A stretch of 64,000 nt of DNA from Clostridium gasigenes (GTDB taxonomy: Bacteria; Bacillota; Clostridia; Clostridiales; Clostridiaceae): assembly GCF_900104115.1 (NCBI RefSeq), contig NZ_FNJM01000005.1, positions 124,001-188,000 of the forward strand. The letters run 5' to 3'. How positions within the stretch are numbered: position 1 is the first letter of the stretch; each line of letters starts with the position of its first letter. Positions 1 to 8,429 of this stretch are shown here, one piece after another. The notes beneath the pieces were generated by a model that worked only from the letters and a program-made list of their open reading frames with translations, did not search any database and had not been told where the DNA came from. Position numbers and translations under genes: made by a program.

Positions 1-324
1 GGTTATGATGATGCTTTAGATGCTTTTGGTTGTCATGGTATTGGCGGAATTTGGGGAGGTATAGCAACTGGTTTATTTGCTAATACTTCAATAAATCCAT
101 CATTGCAAGGAAATGGATTGTTTTATGGTGATACGAAATTGTTTGTTGCTCAAATAATTAGTATTGTTATCACAATTGCAATAACTGCAAGTATGAGCTT
201 TATTATTATGAGTATTATAAAACTATTTATGGATGTAAGAGTATCTAAATTTGATGAAGCTAATGGACTAGATTTATCAGAACATGATGAATCTGCTTAT
301 CCAGCATATATTGGACTAGATTAG
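1..324 (+). CDS. amtB: Ammonium transporter, C-terminal fragment
   Basis: Only the last 107 residues are in the window; the gene begins upstream. The visible start contains DAFGCHGIGGIWGG, the conserved segment of Amt channels that carries the second histidine of the pore twin-His pair. A hydrophobic segment follows (about residues 48-72) and then a short charged cytoplasmic tail of the kind P-II proteins contact. The family imports ammonium across the inner membrane. The stop codon lies 10 bp before a glnK gene, the usual amtB-glnK operon order. Family assignment is secure; completeness of the upstream part cannot be judged. Confidence 0.95.
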   Translation, partial: GYDDALDAFGCHGIGGIWGGIATGLFANTSINPSLQGNGLFYGDTKLFVAQIISIVITIAITASMSFIIMSIIKLFMDVRVSKFDEANGLDLSEHDESAYPAYIGLD

Positions 325-334
325 GGGGTATTGT

Positions 335-673
335 ATGAAAAAAATTGAAGCTATTATTAGGCCAACAAAACTAGAGGAACTTAAAGAAGCTTTAAAGGAA
401 GGTCAAATTAATGGAATAACTATATCTCAAGTAATGGGATGCGGACAACAATTAGGTTGGTCAGAGTATTATAGAGGAAATGAGGTTTTAATACATTTCC
501 TTCCTAAGGTAGAAATAAAAATTGTTGTTGAAGACTACAAAGTAAATGAGGTAGTAAAACTTATAATAGATGTAACTAGAACTGGAGAAGCTGGAGATGG
601 AAAGATATTTATAAGTGATATTTCTGAAGTTATAAGGATAAGAACTGGAGAGACTGGAAAAGAAGCTTTATAG
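335..673 (+). CDS. glnK: Nitrogen regulatory protein P-II, GlnK type
   Basis: The 112-residue length and the motifs KIEAIIRP at the N-terminus, YRGNE in the T-loop and TGEAGDGKIF in the B-loop (ATP site) identify a P-II trimer protein. It is expected to bind 2-oxoglutarate and ATP/ADP and to plug the AmtB channel encoded just upstream. The T-loop residue at position 51, a tyrosine that is uridylylated in enterobacterial P-II, is valine here (RGNEV), so control by uridylylation is unlikely. A GGGGG ribosome binding site precedes the ATG. A terminator follows at about 739. Confidence 0.93.
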   Translation: MKKIEAIIRPTKLEELKEALKEGQINGITISQVMGCGQQLGWSEYYRGNEVLIHFLPKVEIKIVVEDYKVNEVVKLIIDVTRTGEAGDGKIFISDISEVIRIRTGETGKEAL

Positions 674-738
674 GAAATAAAATCAGACGTAGTTGTAATA
701 GGACTTAGTCTTTATGAACTAAATTTAGAATTGACATT

Positions 739-779
739 AATACTGCATTATTCATAAATGAATTTGCAGTATTTTTTTA
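739..779 (+). terminator. Rho-independent terminator after glnK
   Basis: The arms TACTGCA and TGCAGTA enclose an AT-rich loop and are followed by seven T residues. The position suits the end of the amtB-glnK operon. Confidence 0.8.
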
Positions 780-926
780 TTCGAATGTTAATAATTATAA
801 ATTAAGGGTTAAAGGGTAGTTATAGTAATAGAACTTATTATATATTTTTCTATAGAGCATGTAGTTATAACCTATTGAAATAAAAAATTAAAAGATAAAT
901 ATTAAATATATTTTATGGTTATACTA

Positions 927-955
927 TTGACAGAGAGATTAGTTTATTATAAGAT
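927..955 (+). promoter_or_regulatory. SigA-type promoter of the DUF3793 gene
   Basis: TTGACA at 927-932 and TAAGAT at 950-955 are separated by 17 bp. This is the strongest promoter match in the 674-999 gap, which otherwise holds only the glnK terminator and AT-rich sequence. Confidence 0.75.
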
Positions 956-960
956 GTAGT

Positions 961-975
961 TGAGAATGAATTTCA
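961..975 (+). promoter_or_regulatory. Fur-box-like operator
   Basis: The sequence TGAGAATGAATTTCA matches the 7-1-7 Fur consensus TGATAATNATTATCA at 11 of 14 positions. It lies just after the -10 element, where a repressor would block transcription. It is also part of a 19-bp imperfect inverted repeat at 959-977. Control by Fur is inferred from the motif only. Confidence 0.5.
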
Positions 976-999
976 ACAACGATTAAAGGGGTGAGAACT

Positions 1000-1617
1000 T
1001 TGTGTATAGATTTTTATAAAAAATTAAATTCATTTGAAGGAAAAGACTACATAGAAAACTTTTTAGTTTATAGTCTTTCACTTGTAATTGCAGGATCAAA
1101 GCCAGCAGCTACAGTAACCTTCAAAAAGAAGGGTGAAAATCTATATGATAAGTGGATCACCTATGGAAGAGATTTTATAAGAAAAATTGATTTAGATTTT
1201 ATAGAATTGAGAGATTGTGATGATGCTGTAATAGTTATGATATTTAGTGAGGTATCTTTAAAAGAAAATCTATTTAAAGAAAGTCACATAGAGTTCTTAG
1301 CAGCGTTAGGTTACTTAAAAAATGGAGAACTATGGGATTATTTAACAATGTTGGAGACTAGATATGATTTATATAATTGTCCACATGAGTTAGGTTTATT
1401 CTTAGGGATACCAGTTAAAGATGTTAAAGATTTTATGGAATGTACAAATAAAAAATGTTTAATGTGTGGTTATTGGAAAGTTTACAATGACCACAAAAAA
1501 GCTCAAATCATATTTAACCACTATGATTGTATAAAAGAGCATACTGTACAACACATGCTAAAGGGCAATACCTCTATTGACCTGGCATTCAACTTGAAAA
1601 ATTTTTTTATTCCCTAA
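1000..1617 (+). CDS. DUF3793 family protein
   Basis: The protein of about 205 residues has the DUF3793 layout: an N-terminal FYKKL segment, a central SLVIAGSKPA stretch, HELGLFLGIP at about residue 125 and a cysteine cluster (CTNKKCLMCGYWKVY). The biochemical function of the family is not established; members in Clostridia often sit near flavodoxin or iron-related genes. A GTG at 991 would also open the frame. The GGGGTG ribosome binding site (988-993) is correctly spaced for TTG at 1000, so I prefer that start. A Fur-like site in the promoter supports a link to iron. The gene stands alone between two terminators. Confidence 0.8.
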   Translation: MCIDFYKKLNSFEGKDYIENFLVYSLSLVIAGSKPAATVTFKKKGENLYDKWITYGRDFIRKIDLDFIELRDCDDAVIVMIFSEVSLKENLFKESHIEFLAALGYLKNGELWDYLTMLETRYDLYNCPHELGLFLGIPVKDVKDFMECTNKKCLMCGYWKVYNDHKKAQIIFNHYDCIKEHTVQHMLKGNTSIDLAFNLKNFFIP

Positions 1618-1666
1618 TTAGTACATCCATAAACTTTATATAAATCTATAATTTATAGATAAGAAA

Positions 1667-1698
1667 GAGCACACTAGTACATCGGTGTGCTTTTTTTC
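1667..1698 (+). terminator. Terminator after the DUF3793 gene
   Basis: The arms AGCACAC and GTGTGCT are followed by a run of seven T residues. Confidence 0.85.
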
Positions 1699-1701
1699 AT
1701 T

Positions 1702-1752
1702 TGGATATAGAAGATATTATTTTAACTAGTTATTTTCTTGAAGATATCTAAT
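1702..1752. repeat. Degenerate copy of the dispersed palindromic repeat
   Basis: The right arm AACTAGTTATTTTCTTGAAG at 1724-1743, followed by ATATCTA, matches the better copies at 33.5 and 49.5 kb. The left arm is eroded. It lies between a terminator and the degV ribosome binding site. Confidence 0.5.
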
Positions 1753-1826
1753 AATAAAGAGGAATCATAGAAATTAATAATTAATAATGTTATAATGTTC
1801 TTTATCAGAGAAATAGGAGGATAATT

Positions 1827-2678
1827 ATGGGGGTTAAAGTAATAACAGATAGTACTTCATACCTATCTGGAGAAATGATAAATAAATATGATATTTCAGT
1901 AGTATCTTTAAATGTTACATTAAATAATAAGAGTATAAGAGAAGTGGATATAACTAATGAAGAATTTTACAAATTAATGGATGAAGTTAAAGAATTTCCA
2001 AAATCATCACAACCGTCATTAGATGAAACAAGTAATGCTTTTGAAAAACACTTATCTAATGGTGATGATATTGTTGGAATATTTATTTCTTCAGAAATGA
2101 GTGGTACTTTTTCAAGTACACATATAATAAAAGAAATGCTTTTAGAAAAATATCCAAATAGGAAAATAACACTTATAGATTCACGCTCTAATTGTATGCA
2201 AATGGGACTTGCGGTTTTAGCTGCAGCAGAAAAGGCAATAAATGGAGCAAGTTTAGAAGAGGTAGTTGAAGCTTGTGAAAGTGTAAAGCGAAAGAGTAAA
2301 TTCTTATTTGCTCCACAAACTTTAGACTATTTAAAAATGGGTGGCAGAATAGGATCAGCAGGAGCTTTGTTTGGTAAAGTACTTAAAATAGTACCGATAT
2401 TAACTGTTGAAGATGGAAAAACGTCAGTTGTTGAAAAAGTTAGAACAAATAATAAGGCTATAGAAAAAATATTATCTGTATTTATGAATGATATTAAAGA
2501 AAAAGGATTAGGGAAAGTAGTTATTCATCATATAAATTGTAAAAAAGAAGGTCAAAAACTTGCAGAAAAGATAAGTGCACATATAAATGAAAAGGTAGAA
2601 GTTATATCTATAGGACCTGTAATTGGAGTTCATGTGGGACCAGGAGCAATTGGGATAGCTTATAATACAGAAAGATAA
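1827..2678 (+). CDS. DegV family fatty-acid-binding protein
   Basis: The 283-residue length and the N-terminal VITDSTSYL motif are diagnostic of DegV/FakB proteins. The motifs SSEMSGTFSST (about residues 90-100), IDSRSNCMQMG and LDYLKMGGRIG also fit. These soluble proteins bind a fatty acid and present it to the FakA kinase for phosphorylation and entry into phospholipids. No fakA is adjacent, so the partner is elsewhere. An AGGAGG site precedes the ATG. The gene is monocistronic, with a strong terminator at 2756-2799. Family is certain; the lipid substrate is unknown. Confidence 0.93.
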   Translation: MGVKVITDSTSYLSGEMINKYDISVVSLNVTLNNKSIREVDITNEEFYKLMDEVKEFPKSSQPSLDETSNAFEKHLSNGDDIVGIFISSEMSGTFSSTHIIKEMLLEKYPNRKITLIDSRSNCMQMGLAVLAAAEKAINGASLEEVVEACESVKRKSKFLFAPQTLDYLKMGGRIGSAGALFGKVLKIVPILTVEDGKTSVVEKVRTNNKAIEKILSVFMNDIKEKGLGKVVIHHINCKKEGQKLAEKISAHINEKVEVISIGPVIGVHVGPGAIGIAYNTER

Positions 2679-2755
2679 TAGTAGAAATAGATTAAGGCTA
2701 TAAATATATTCATAGAATTTGAAAATATTTAAGTAATACAGAGATAACTATATGA

Positions 2756-2799
2756 ATCCTAATTTGTAATTTATATTTAATTACAAATTGGGATTTTTT
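2756..2799 (+). terminator. Terminator after degV
   Basis: The long arms ATCCTAATTTGTAAT and ATTACAAATTGGGAT form the stem (with one G-T pair), followed by seven T residues. The rest of the 2679-3012 gap is AT-rich leader with the fru promoter. Confidence 0.9.
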
Positions 2800-2962
2800 T
2801 ATTTTATAATCACTAAGAATTATTTAAAGGATATAAGAGGTAATAAGACAGGGTAAAGTATATATTTATTAGCTATTTTATTGAAAATTCCTACAATAAC
2901 AGAAAGTATAAATAAATCGTGAATGATTTTGAATTAATTTAAATGTTTTTGACTTAAAATGC

Positions 2963-2991
2963 TTGAAAATTACTTACAAAAGAGTTATTAT
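2963..2991 (+). promoter_or_regulatory. SigA-type promoter of the fru operon
   Basis: TTGAAA at 2963-2968 and TATTAT at 2986-2991 have a 17-bp spacer, 22 bp before the fruR start. Upstream, TTTTGA-containing segments recur near 2927 and 2946 and could be FruR sites; that part is inference. Confidence 0.7.
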
Positions 2992-3012
2992 GAATATAAG
3001 GAAGTGATGTAA

Positions 3013-3765
3013 ATGTTAACAGAACAAAGATATCAAATTATTTTGAATGAAATTGATAGAAAGTCACTTGTTTATGTTAGTGAATTAGTTAAAGACCTAG
3101 ATACATCAGAATCAACAATAAGAAGGGATTTAAATTTTCTTCATAAACAAGGAAAATTAAAAAAAGTTCATGGTGGGGCAACAGCTTTAGATAAGTTTAT
3201 AAATACTAAAGATGATTTGCTTTCTACTAGAGAAAGTTTGAATATAGATGAAAAATTAGAAATAGCAAAATATGCAGCAAATCTTATAAAAGAAAATGAT
3301 TTTGTATATATAGATGCAGGTACGACTACAGATTTAATGATTGAATTTATTAATGAAAAAGAAGCAGTATATATAACAAATGGTATAAACCAAGCTAAAA
3401 AATTAATAAATAAAGGGCTAAAAACTTATATATTAGGTGGCGAAATTAAGGAGTCTACAGAAGCAATAATAGGAGTAGAAGCCATAAACACTTTAAAGAG
3501 ATATAACTTTAATAAGGGTTTCTTTGGAACTAATGGTATTTCAAAAGACAGAGGATATACAACGCCTGATATTAGTGAGGCATTAGTGAAACAAGAGGCT
3601 TTAAGAAGAACAAGAGAAGCTTATATTATGGCAGATAATTCAAAATTTGATGAAATAAGTTGTGTAACATTTGGACAATTAGAAGATGCAACGATAATTA
3701 CAACAACAGTTAAAGATAATACTTATAAAGAGTTTATAGAAATAATAGAGGTGGCAAAAAAATGA
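3013..3765 (+). CDS. fruR: DeoR-family transcriptional regulator of fructose operon
   Basis: The 250-residue protein has an N-terminal winged helix (LTEQRYQIILNEI, then VSELVKDLDTSESTIRRDL) and a C-terminal DeoR sensor domain with DAGTTTDLM and GGEIKESTEAIIG. DeoR proteins of this type repress sugar operons and release DNA on binding a sugar phosphate, here presumably fructose 1-phosphate. It is the first gene of the operon and overlaps fruK by 4 bp (ATGA), so it should be co-transcribed and autoregulated. Assignment to fructose rests on the two genes that follow. Confidence 0.92.
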   Translation: MLTEQRYQIILNEIDRKSLVYVSELVKDLDTSESTIRRDLNFLHKQGKLKKVHGGATALDKFINTKDDLLSTRESLNIDEKLEIAKYAANLIKENDFVYIDAGTTTDLMIEFINEKEAVYITNGINQAKKLINKGLKTYILGGEIKESTEAIIGVEAINTLKRYNFNKGFFGTNGISKDRGYTTPDISEALVKQEALRRTREAYIMADNSKFDEISCVTFGQLEDATIITTTVKDNTYKEFIEIIEVAKK

Positions 3766-4667
3766 TTTATACAATAACTTTTAACCCTGCTTTAGATTAT
3801 ATAGTAAGAGTAGATGACTTTAAACTAGGAAGTGTAAATAGAACATCATACGAAGAAATTTATGCTGGTGGAAAAGGAATAAATGTTTCTATTGTATTAA
3901 ATAACTTAGGAGTTGAGAGTAAAGTACTTGGATATATAGCAGGTTTTACAGGAGATGAAATAGAAAGAAAAGTTAAGGAATTTGGATGTGATTCAGATTT
4001 TATAAAATTACATAATGGAATGTCTAGAATAAATGTAAAGCTAAAATCTAGTGAAGAGTCAGAAATCAATGGTCAAGGACCACAAGTTAATAATGAATCA
4101 TTAGAAGAACTTTATAAAAAATTAGATTTTTTAAAAGAAGACGACATACTTGTTTTAGCAGGAAGTATTCCATCAACACTGCCTAAAGATATATATGAAT
4201 CTATAATGAAAAGATTAGATGGAAGAAAAATAAAATTTGTAGTTGATGCAACAGGAGATCTTTTATTAAACGTATTAAACTATAAACCATTTTTAATAAA
4301 ACCAAATCATCATGAATTAGCAGAATTGTTTAATGTGGAAATTAAAAATGAAGATGAAATAATTCATTATGCTAAAAAGTTAAAAGAAATGGGAGCAAGA
4401 AATGTTCTTATTTCAATGGCTGGAGATGGCGCAATATTTGTTACGGAAACGGGTGAAGTTTTAAAAAGCGCTGTGCCTAAAGGAAAAGTAAGAAACTCAG
4501 TAGGTGCAGGAGACTCCATGGTTGGAGGTTTTATAGCCGGCTATTTAAAACATAATAAATTAGAAGAAGCTTTTAAAATGGGAGTTGCAACTGGTAGTGC
4601 AAGTGCATTTTCAGATGGTCTTGCTACAAAAGATAAAGTAGAAGAATTATTATTAGAAATAATTTAA
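3762..4667 (+). CDS. fruK: 1-phosphofructokinase
   Basis: The 301-residue PfkB-fold sugar kinase has the N-terminal ITFNPALDY motif, GGKGINVSIVLNNLG (substrate glycine pair) and the C-terminal signature VGAGDSMVGGFIAGY containing the catalytic Asp. It phosphorylates fructose 1-phosphate to fructose 1,6-bisphosphate. The start overlaps the fruR stop, and fruA follows after 18 bp. A tagatose-6-phosphate kinase is the main alternative in this family, but the fruR/fruA context decides for FruK. Confidence 0.94.
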   Translation: MIYTITFNPALDYIVRVDDFKLGSVNRTSYEEIYAGGKGINVSIVLNNLGVESKVLGYIAGFTGDEIERKVKEFGCDSDFIKLHNGMSRINVKLKSSEESEINGQGPQVNNESLEELYKKLDFLKEDDILVLAGSIPSTLPKDIYESIMKRLDGRKIKFVVDATGDLLLNVLNYKPFLIKPNHHELAELFNVEIKNEDEIIHYAKKLKEMGARNVLISMAGDGAIFVTETGEVLKSAVPKGKVRNSVGAGDSMVGGFIAGYLKHNKLEEAFKMGVATGSASAFSDGLATKDKVEELLLEII

Positions 4668-4685
4668 ATAACGGAGGGGAAAATT

Positions 4686-6557
4686 ATGAGAATAACAGAT
4701 TTGTTAAAAAAGAACGGTATAGCAATAAATCCTAATGTGAAAAATAAAGCAGAGGCTATAGATAAATTAGTAAACTTAATGGATGCTACAGGAAAACTTA
4801 GTAATAAGGAAGAATATAAAAAAGCTGTATTAGCTAGAGAAGAACTAAGCACAACTGGAATAGGTGATGGAATTGGTATTCCTCATGCTAAAACTAAAGC
4901 AGTTAAAAATGCTGGTTTAAGCGCTATGATTATAACTGATGGAATTGATTATGATTCGTTAGATGGACAACCTACAAAGTTATTCTTTATGATAGCAGCA
5001 CCAGAAGGTGAAAATAATGTTCATTTAGATGTTTTAGCAAGACTTTCAACAATTTTGATGGATGAAGAATTTAAAAATACATTAATTAAGGCTAAATCAG
5101 TAGAAGAGTTCCTTAGATTAATTGATGAAAAAGAAAATGATAAATTAAATAAGGATAAAAATAAAGAAAGCAAAGATGGATATACAGTATTAGCAGTTAC
5201 AGCATGTCCTACAGGGATAGCTCATACATTTATGGCTGCTGAAAGCTTAGAAAATAAAGCAAAAGAAATGGGTGTTACAATAAAAGTTGAAACAAATGGA
5301 TCGGGTGGAGCTAAAAATGTTTTAACTAAAAAGGAAATAGAAAATGCTAATTGTATAATTGTAGCTGCTGATAAAAAAGTAGATATGGCAAGATTCAATG
5401 GCAAAAAAGTAATTCAAACTAAAGTTGCTAATGGAATTCATAAAGCAGAAGAATTAATAACTAAAGCACAAAATGGAGATGCACCAGTGTATAGACATGA
5501 AGGCTCAAATGAGTCCTCATCAGAGTCAGAGGAAAAAGAAAGTGTAGGACGTACAATATATAAACACTTAATGAATGGAGTTTCTCATATGTTACCATTT
5601 GTTATAGGTGGAGGTATATTAATAGCTATAGCATTCTTAGTGGATGACTATGCTATTAACCCAGCAAACTTTGGTAGTAATACACCATTTGCAGCATTCT
5701 TTAAAACAGTAGGTGGAACTGCATTTAACTTTATGTTACCAATATTGGCAGGATATATTGCAATGAGTATTGCTGATAGACCAGGGCTTGCGGTAGGGTT
5801 TGTAGGTGGAGCAATTGCAAGTGCCGGAGGATCTGGATTCCTTGGAGCGTTAATTGCAGGTTTCATAGCAGGATATGTAGTAGTTGGGTTGAAAAAATTA
5901 TTTGATAAGTTACCAACTAGCCTTGAAGGTATAAAACCAGTATTGATTTACCCGGTTCTAGGAATATTACTAATTGGATTAATTATTACATTTGTTGTTA
6001 ATCCTCCAGCTTCAGCATTAAATAACGGTATTAATAATGTTTTAAACAGTATGAGTGGCACTAGTAAAATATTACTTGGAGCAATTTTAGGTGGAATGAT
6101 GGCAATAGATATGGGTGGTCCTTTTAATAAGGCAGCTTACGTATTTGGTACAGCTTCACTTGCAACAGGTCAATTTGATATTATGGCAGCAGTTATGGCA
6201 GGGGGAATGGTACCACCACTTGCAATTGCATTATGCACAACATTCTTTAAAAGCAGATTTACAGAAAGAGAAAGACAATCAGGATTAACAAACTATATAA
6301 TGGGATTATCATTTATAACAGAAGGAGCTATTCCATTTGCAGCAGCAGATCCATTAAGAGTTATACCAGCATGTGTTGCAGGTTCAGCAACTGCAGGAGC
6401 ATTATCAATGTTCTTCGAGTCATCACTTAGAGCACCTCATGGAGGAATCTTCGTACTACCAGTTATAACCAATCCATTAGGATACTTTATAGCATTAGTA
6501 GTAGGTTCGTTAGTTGGAATGATAATACTTGCAACATTAAAGAAAAAAATAAATTAA
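4686..6557 (+). CDS. fruA: PTS fructose transporter subunit IIABC
   Basis: The 623-residue protein has three fused domains. EIIA covers about residues 1-150 with phospho-His67 in GIPHAKT. EIIB covers about 165-265 with phospho-Cys174 in TACPTGIAHTFMAAE. EIIC covers about 285-620, is strongly hydrophobic and contains GGPFNKAAYVFG and FITEGAIPFAAADP. It imports fructose and releases fructose 1-phosphate, the substrate of the upstream kinase. A serine/glutamate-rich linker (NESSSESEEKES) joins B and C. The gene ends the operon at a strong terminator. Confidence 0.96.
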   Translation: MRITDLLKKNGIAINPNVKNKAEAIDKLVNLMDATGKLSNKEEYKKAVLAREELSTTGIGDGIGIPHAKTKAVKNAGLSAMIITDGIDYDSLDGQPTKLFFMIAAPEGENNVHLDVLARLSTILMDEEFKNTLIKAKSVEEFLRLIDEKENDKLNKDKNKESKDGYTVLAVTACPTGIAHTFMAAESLENKAKEMGVTIKVETNGSGGAKNVLTKKEIENANCIIVAADKKVDMARFNGKKVIQTKVANGIHKAEELITKAQNGDAPVYRHEGSNESSSESEEKESVGRTIYKHLMNGVSHMLPFVIGGGILIAIAFLVDDYAINPANFGSNTPFAAFFKTVGGTAFNFMLPILAGYIAMSIADRPGLAVGFVGGAIASAGGSGFLGALIAGFIAGYVVVGLKKLFDKLPTSLEGIKPVLIYPVLGILLIGLIITFVVNPPASALNNGINNVLNSMSGTSKILLGAILGGMMAIDMGGPFNKAAYVFGTASLATGQFDIMAAVMAGGMVPPLAIALCTTFFKSRFTERERQSGLTNYIMGLSFITEGAIPFAAADPLRVIPACVAGSATAGALSMFFESSLRAPHGGIFVLPVITNPLGYFIALVVGSLVGMIILATLKKKIN

Positions 6558-6567
6558 TATAATTAAG

Positions 6568-6603
6568 AATCCGTATAGCAAATTATGCTATACGGATTTT
6601 TTT
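6568..6603. terminator. Bidirectional terminator between fruA and a convergent gene
   Basis: The perfect arms AATCCGTATAGCA and TGCTATACGGATT are followed by a T run on the + strand and preceded by A residues. It can therefore serve both fruA and the minus-strand gene that ends at 6608. Confidence 0.88.
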
Positions 6604-6607
6604 GATT

Positions 6608-6916
6608 TTAATTTTCTTTTGAGGGGCCATATTTCTTTTGTATATTCAACATAATAATTAGATATGATGTTAATATACAAGAAAAAAATGTTGTAGCTAG
6701 CTGTGTAGATAGGAGTTTGAAAATAGGGAATAAACCTAAAATAATATAAATAGCTCCTGTAACTAAAAATAAAATATTCATAGAAGTAAGATATTTATTT
6801 TTATCTATAAATGTAGTCCGTAATGTTTTTTTTGTTAAGGTATGGTTACTTAGTATAGCTAATATAAAATAGATAACTCCTAATAGAATAAAAAGATAAG
6901 AAATAAAATGTTCCAT
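6608..6916 (-). CDS. Small membrane protein, unknown
   Basis: I do not recognise a named family with confidence. The protein of about 102 residues has three hydrophobic segments: LFILLGVIYFILAIL near the N-terminus, MNILFLVTGAIYIILGLF in the middle, and FFSCILTSYLIIML near the end, before a lysine-rich tail. The frame could open six codons earlier. The GGGGG site lies inside that extension and about 11 nt before the ATG at 6916, so I use the later start. It is convergent with fruA and shares its terminator. It resembles short DUF3784-like membrane proteins only in outline. Confidence 0.65.
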   Translation of the reverse strand: MEHFISYLFILLGVIYFILAILSNHTLTKKTLRTTFIDKNKYLTSMNILFLVTGAIYIILGLFPIFKLLSTQLATTFFSCILTSYLIIMLNIQKKYGPSKEN

Positions 6917-7054
6917 AATAATATATACCCCCATTCATTATAAATTATAGCAACATTTATAATATGATAGAGAAAAAACAAATAAAAATAAATTATTTAA
7001 GGGATGAATATTCTTATAACAAGTATGAAGTTACTACCTTTTAATACAAAAATA

Positions 7055-7063
7055 TGGTATAAT
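7055..7063 (+). promoter_or_regulatory. Extended -10 promoter of the molybdenum operon
   Basis: TGGTATAAT is an extended -10 (TG-N-TATAAT) about 115 bp before mogA. No good -35 is visible. The leader between it and mogA does not show the conserved core of the Moco riboswitch. Confidence 0.55.
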
Positions 7064-7176
7064 ATTGACATATAAAGACACTAAATACAGGTTTTACAGA
7101 AAAAATAACTGACACATATAGAAGGTTTTCTAGGGTTCATAGGATGGAAGACTATAAAAATTGGGAGGCTAAGTAA

Positions 7177-7668
7177 ATGTATACAGTTGGGATTATAACA
7201 AGTAGTGATAAAGGATATGCAGGAGAACGAGAAGATAAAAGTGGACAAGTTATGAAGGATATTGTAGAAGCAAATGGATTTAAAGTTAAAAAATATATTG
7301 TTCTTCCAGATGACAAGGAAATGCTAGCTAGTGAGTTTAAATATATGAGCGATGAACTAGGTGTAAACCTTATACTAAGCACAGGTGGAACAGGATTTTC
7401 AGTTAGAGACATAACTCCGGAAGCAACTAAAATGATAATAGAAAGAGATGCACCAGGAATATGTGAAGCTATAAGATGGTATAGCTTGCAAATAACTAAA
7501 AGAGCTATGCTCTCAAGAGCAGTATCGGGGATTAGGGGTAAGACATTAATTGTTAATTTGCCAGGAAGCCCTAAAGCTTGCAAGGAAGCTTTAGATTTTG
7601 TATTAGAGGATATTAAGCATGGAATAGATATTTTACTTGGGGAGGCAATTGAATGCGCAAGAAAGTAG
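7177..7668 (+). CDS. mogA: Molybdenum cofactor biosynthesis protein MogA/MoaB
   Basis: The 163-residue MoCF-fold protein has VGIITSSDKGYAGEREDKSG at the N-terminus, LILSTGGTGFSVRDITPEAT in the middle (molybdopterin-binding loop) and LIVNLPGSPKACKEAL near the end. It adenylylates molybdopterin before metal insertion. A GGGAGG site precedes the ATG. It is the first gene of a tightly packed operon and overlaps modA by 16 bp. MogA and MoaB cannot be separated safely by eye. Confidence 0.92.
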   Translation: MYTVGIITSSDKGYAGEREDKSGQVMKDIVEANGFKVKKYIVLPDDKEMLASEFKYMSDELGVNLILSTGGTGFSVRDITPEATKMIIERDAPGICEAIRWYSLQITKRAMLSRAVSGIRGKTLIVNLPGSPKACKEALDFVLEDIKHGIDILLGEAIECARK

Positions 7669-8429
7669 TAATTATATTGATGATTGGTTTATTGTCGTCA
7701 ATAAGTGGATGTGCAAATAAAGAAATTAATGGAAAGAAAGATGAGATTACAATTAGTGTAGCAGCAAGCTTAACAGAGCCAATTAATAAAATCAAAGAGG
7801 AGTACGAAAGTGCTAATAATGTGAAAATTAATGTTAATACAGGTGGGTCTGGAACTTTAAAAAGACAAATAAGTGAAGGCGCAGATGTTGATATATTTTT
7901 TTCAGCTAATGAAAAATTTATGAATGATTTAATAAATGAAGAGTTAGTTTTGAAGGAAGAGGTATGCTCTCCATTAAGAAATTCACTGGTATTAGTTGAA
8001 AATAATGCGGTTAGTGAAAAAATAAATAAGTTTGATGATTTAATAGGATTAAATAAAAAGATAGCACTTGGAGAAATAGAAACAGTTCCAGCAGGAGAAT
8101 ATGCGAAAGAGGCGCTGAGTAATATGAATTTATGGAAAGGTATTGAGACTAATGTTGTATATGGAAAAGATGTTAAAGCTGTTAAAACATATGTAGAAAG
8201 TGGTGATGCTGATTTTGGGTTTATATATAAAAGTGATGCTAAAGATTTAAAAGACTCGCAAATAGTTTTAGAGGTTCCAAGTAAAAATCATAAAGAGATA
8301 ATATATGTATTAGCACCTATAAAATCAAGTAAAAATCATAAAGAAAATATTAAAATAATTGAATTTATAACTTCTAATAGAGGAAAAGAAATATTTGAGG
8401 AATATGGATTTAACATGGGGGACAAGTAG
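7653..8429 (+). CDS. modA: Molybdate-binding lipoprotein of ABC transporter
   Basis: The 258-residue protein begins with a lipoprotein signal peptide: MRKK, then a hydrophobic core, then the lipobox LSSISGC. The mature part shows the ModA pattern ITISVAASLTEPINKI, SGTLKRQISEGADVDIFFSAN and ESGDADFGFIYKSDA. It captures molybdate or tungstate outside the membrane for ModB. Its start lies inside mogA with its own GGGGAGG site. Its stop overlaps the GTG start of modB, indicating translational coupling. Confidence 0.94.
   Translation: MRKKVVIILMIGLLSSISGCANKEINGKKDEITISVAASLTEPINKIKEEYESANNVKINVNTGGSGTLKRQISEGADVDIFFSANEKFMNDLINEELVLKEEVCSPLRNSLVLVENNAVSEKINKFDDLIGLNKKIALGEIETVPAGEYAKEALSNMNLWKGIETNVVYGKDVKAVKTYVESGDADFGFIYKSDAKDLKDSQIVLEVPSKNHKEIIYVLAPIKSSKNHKENIKIIEFITSNRGKEIFEEYGFNMGDK

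Noticed and set aside
7064-7176. Molybdenum cofactor riboswitch before mogA
   Set aside because: The leader has weak hairpins but I could not find the conserved Moco RNA core sequences.
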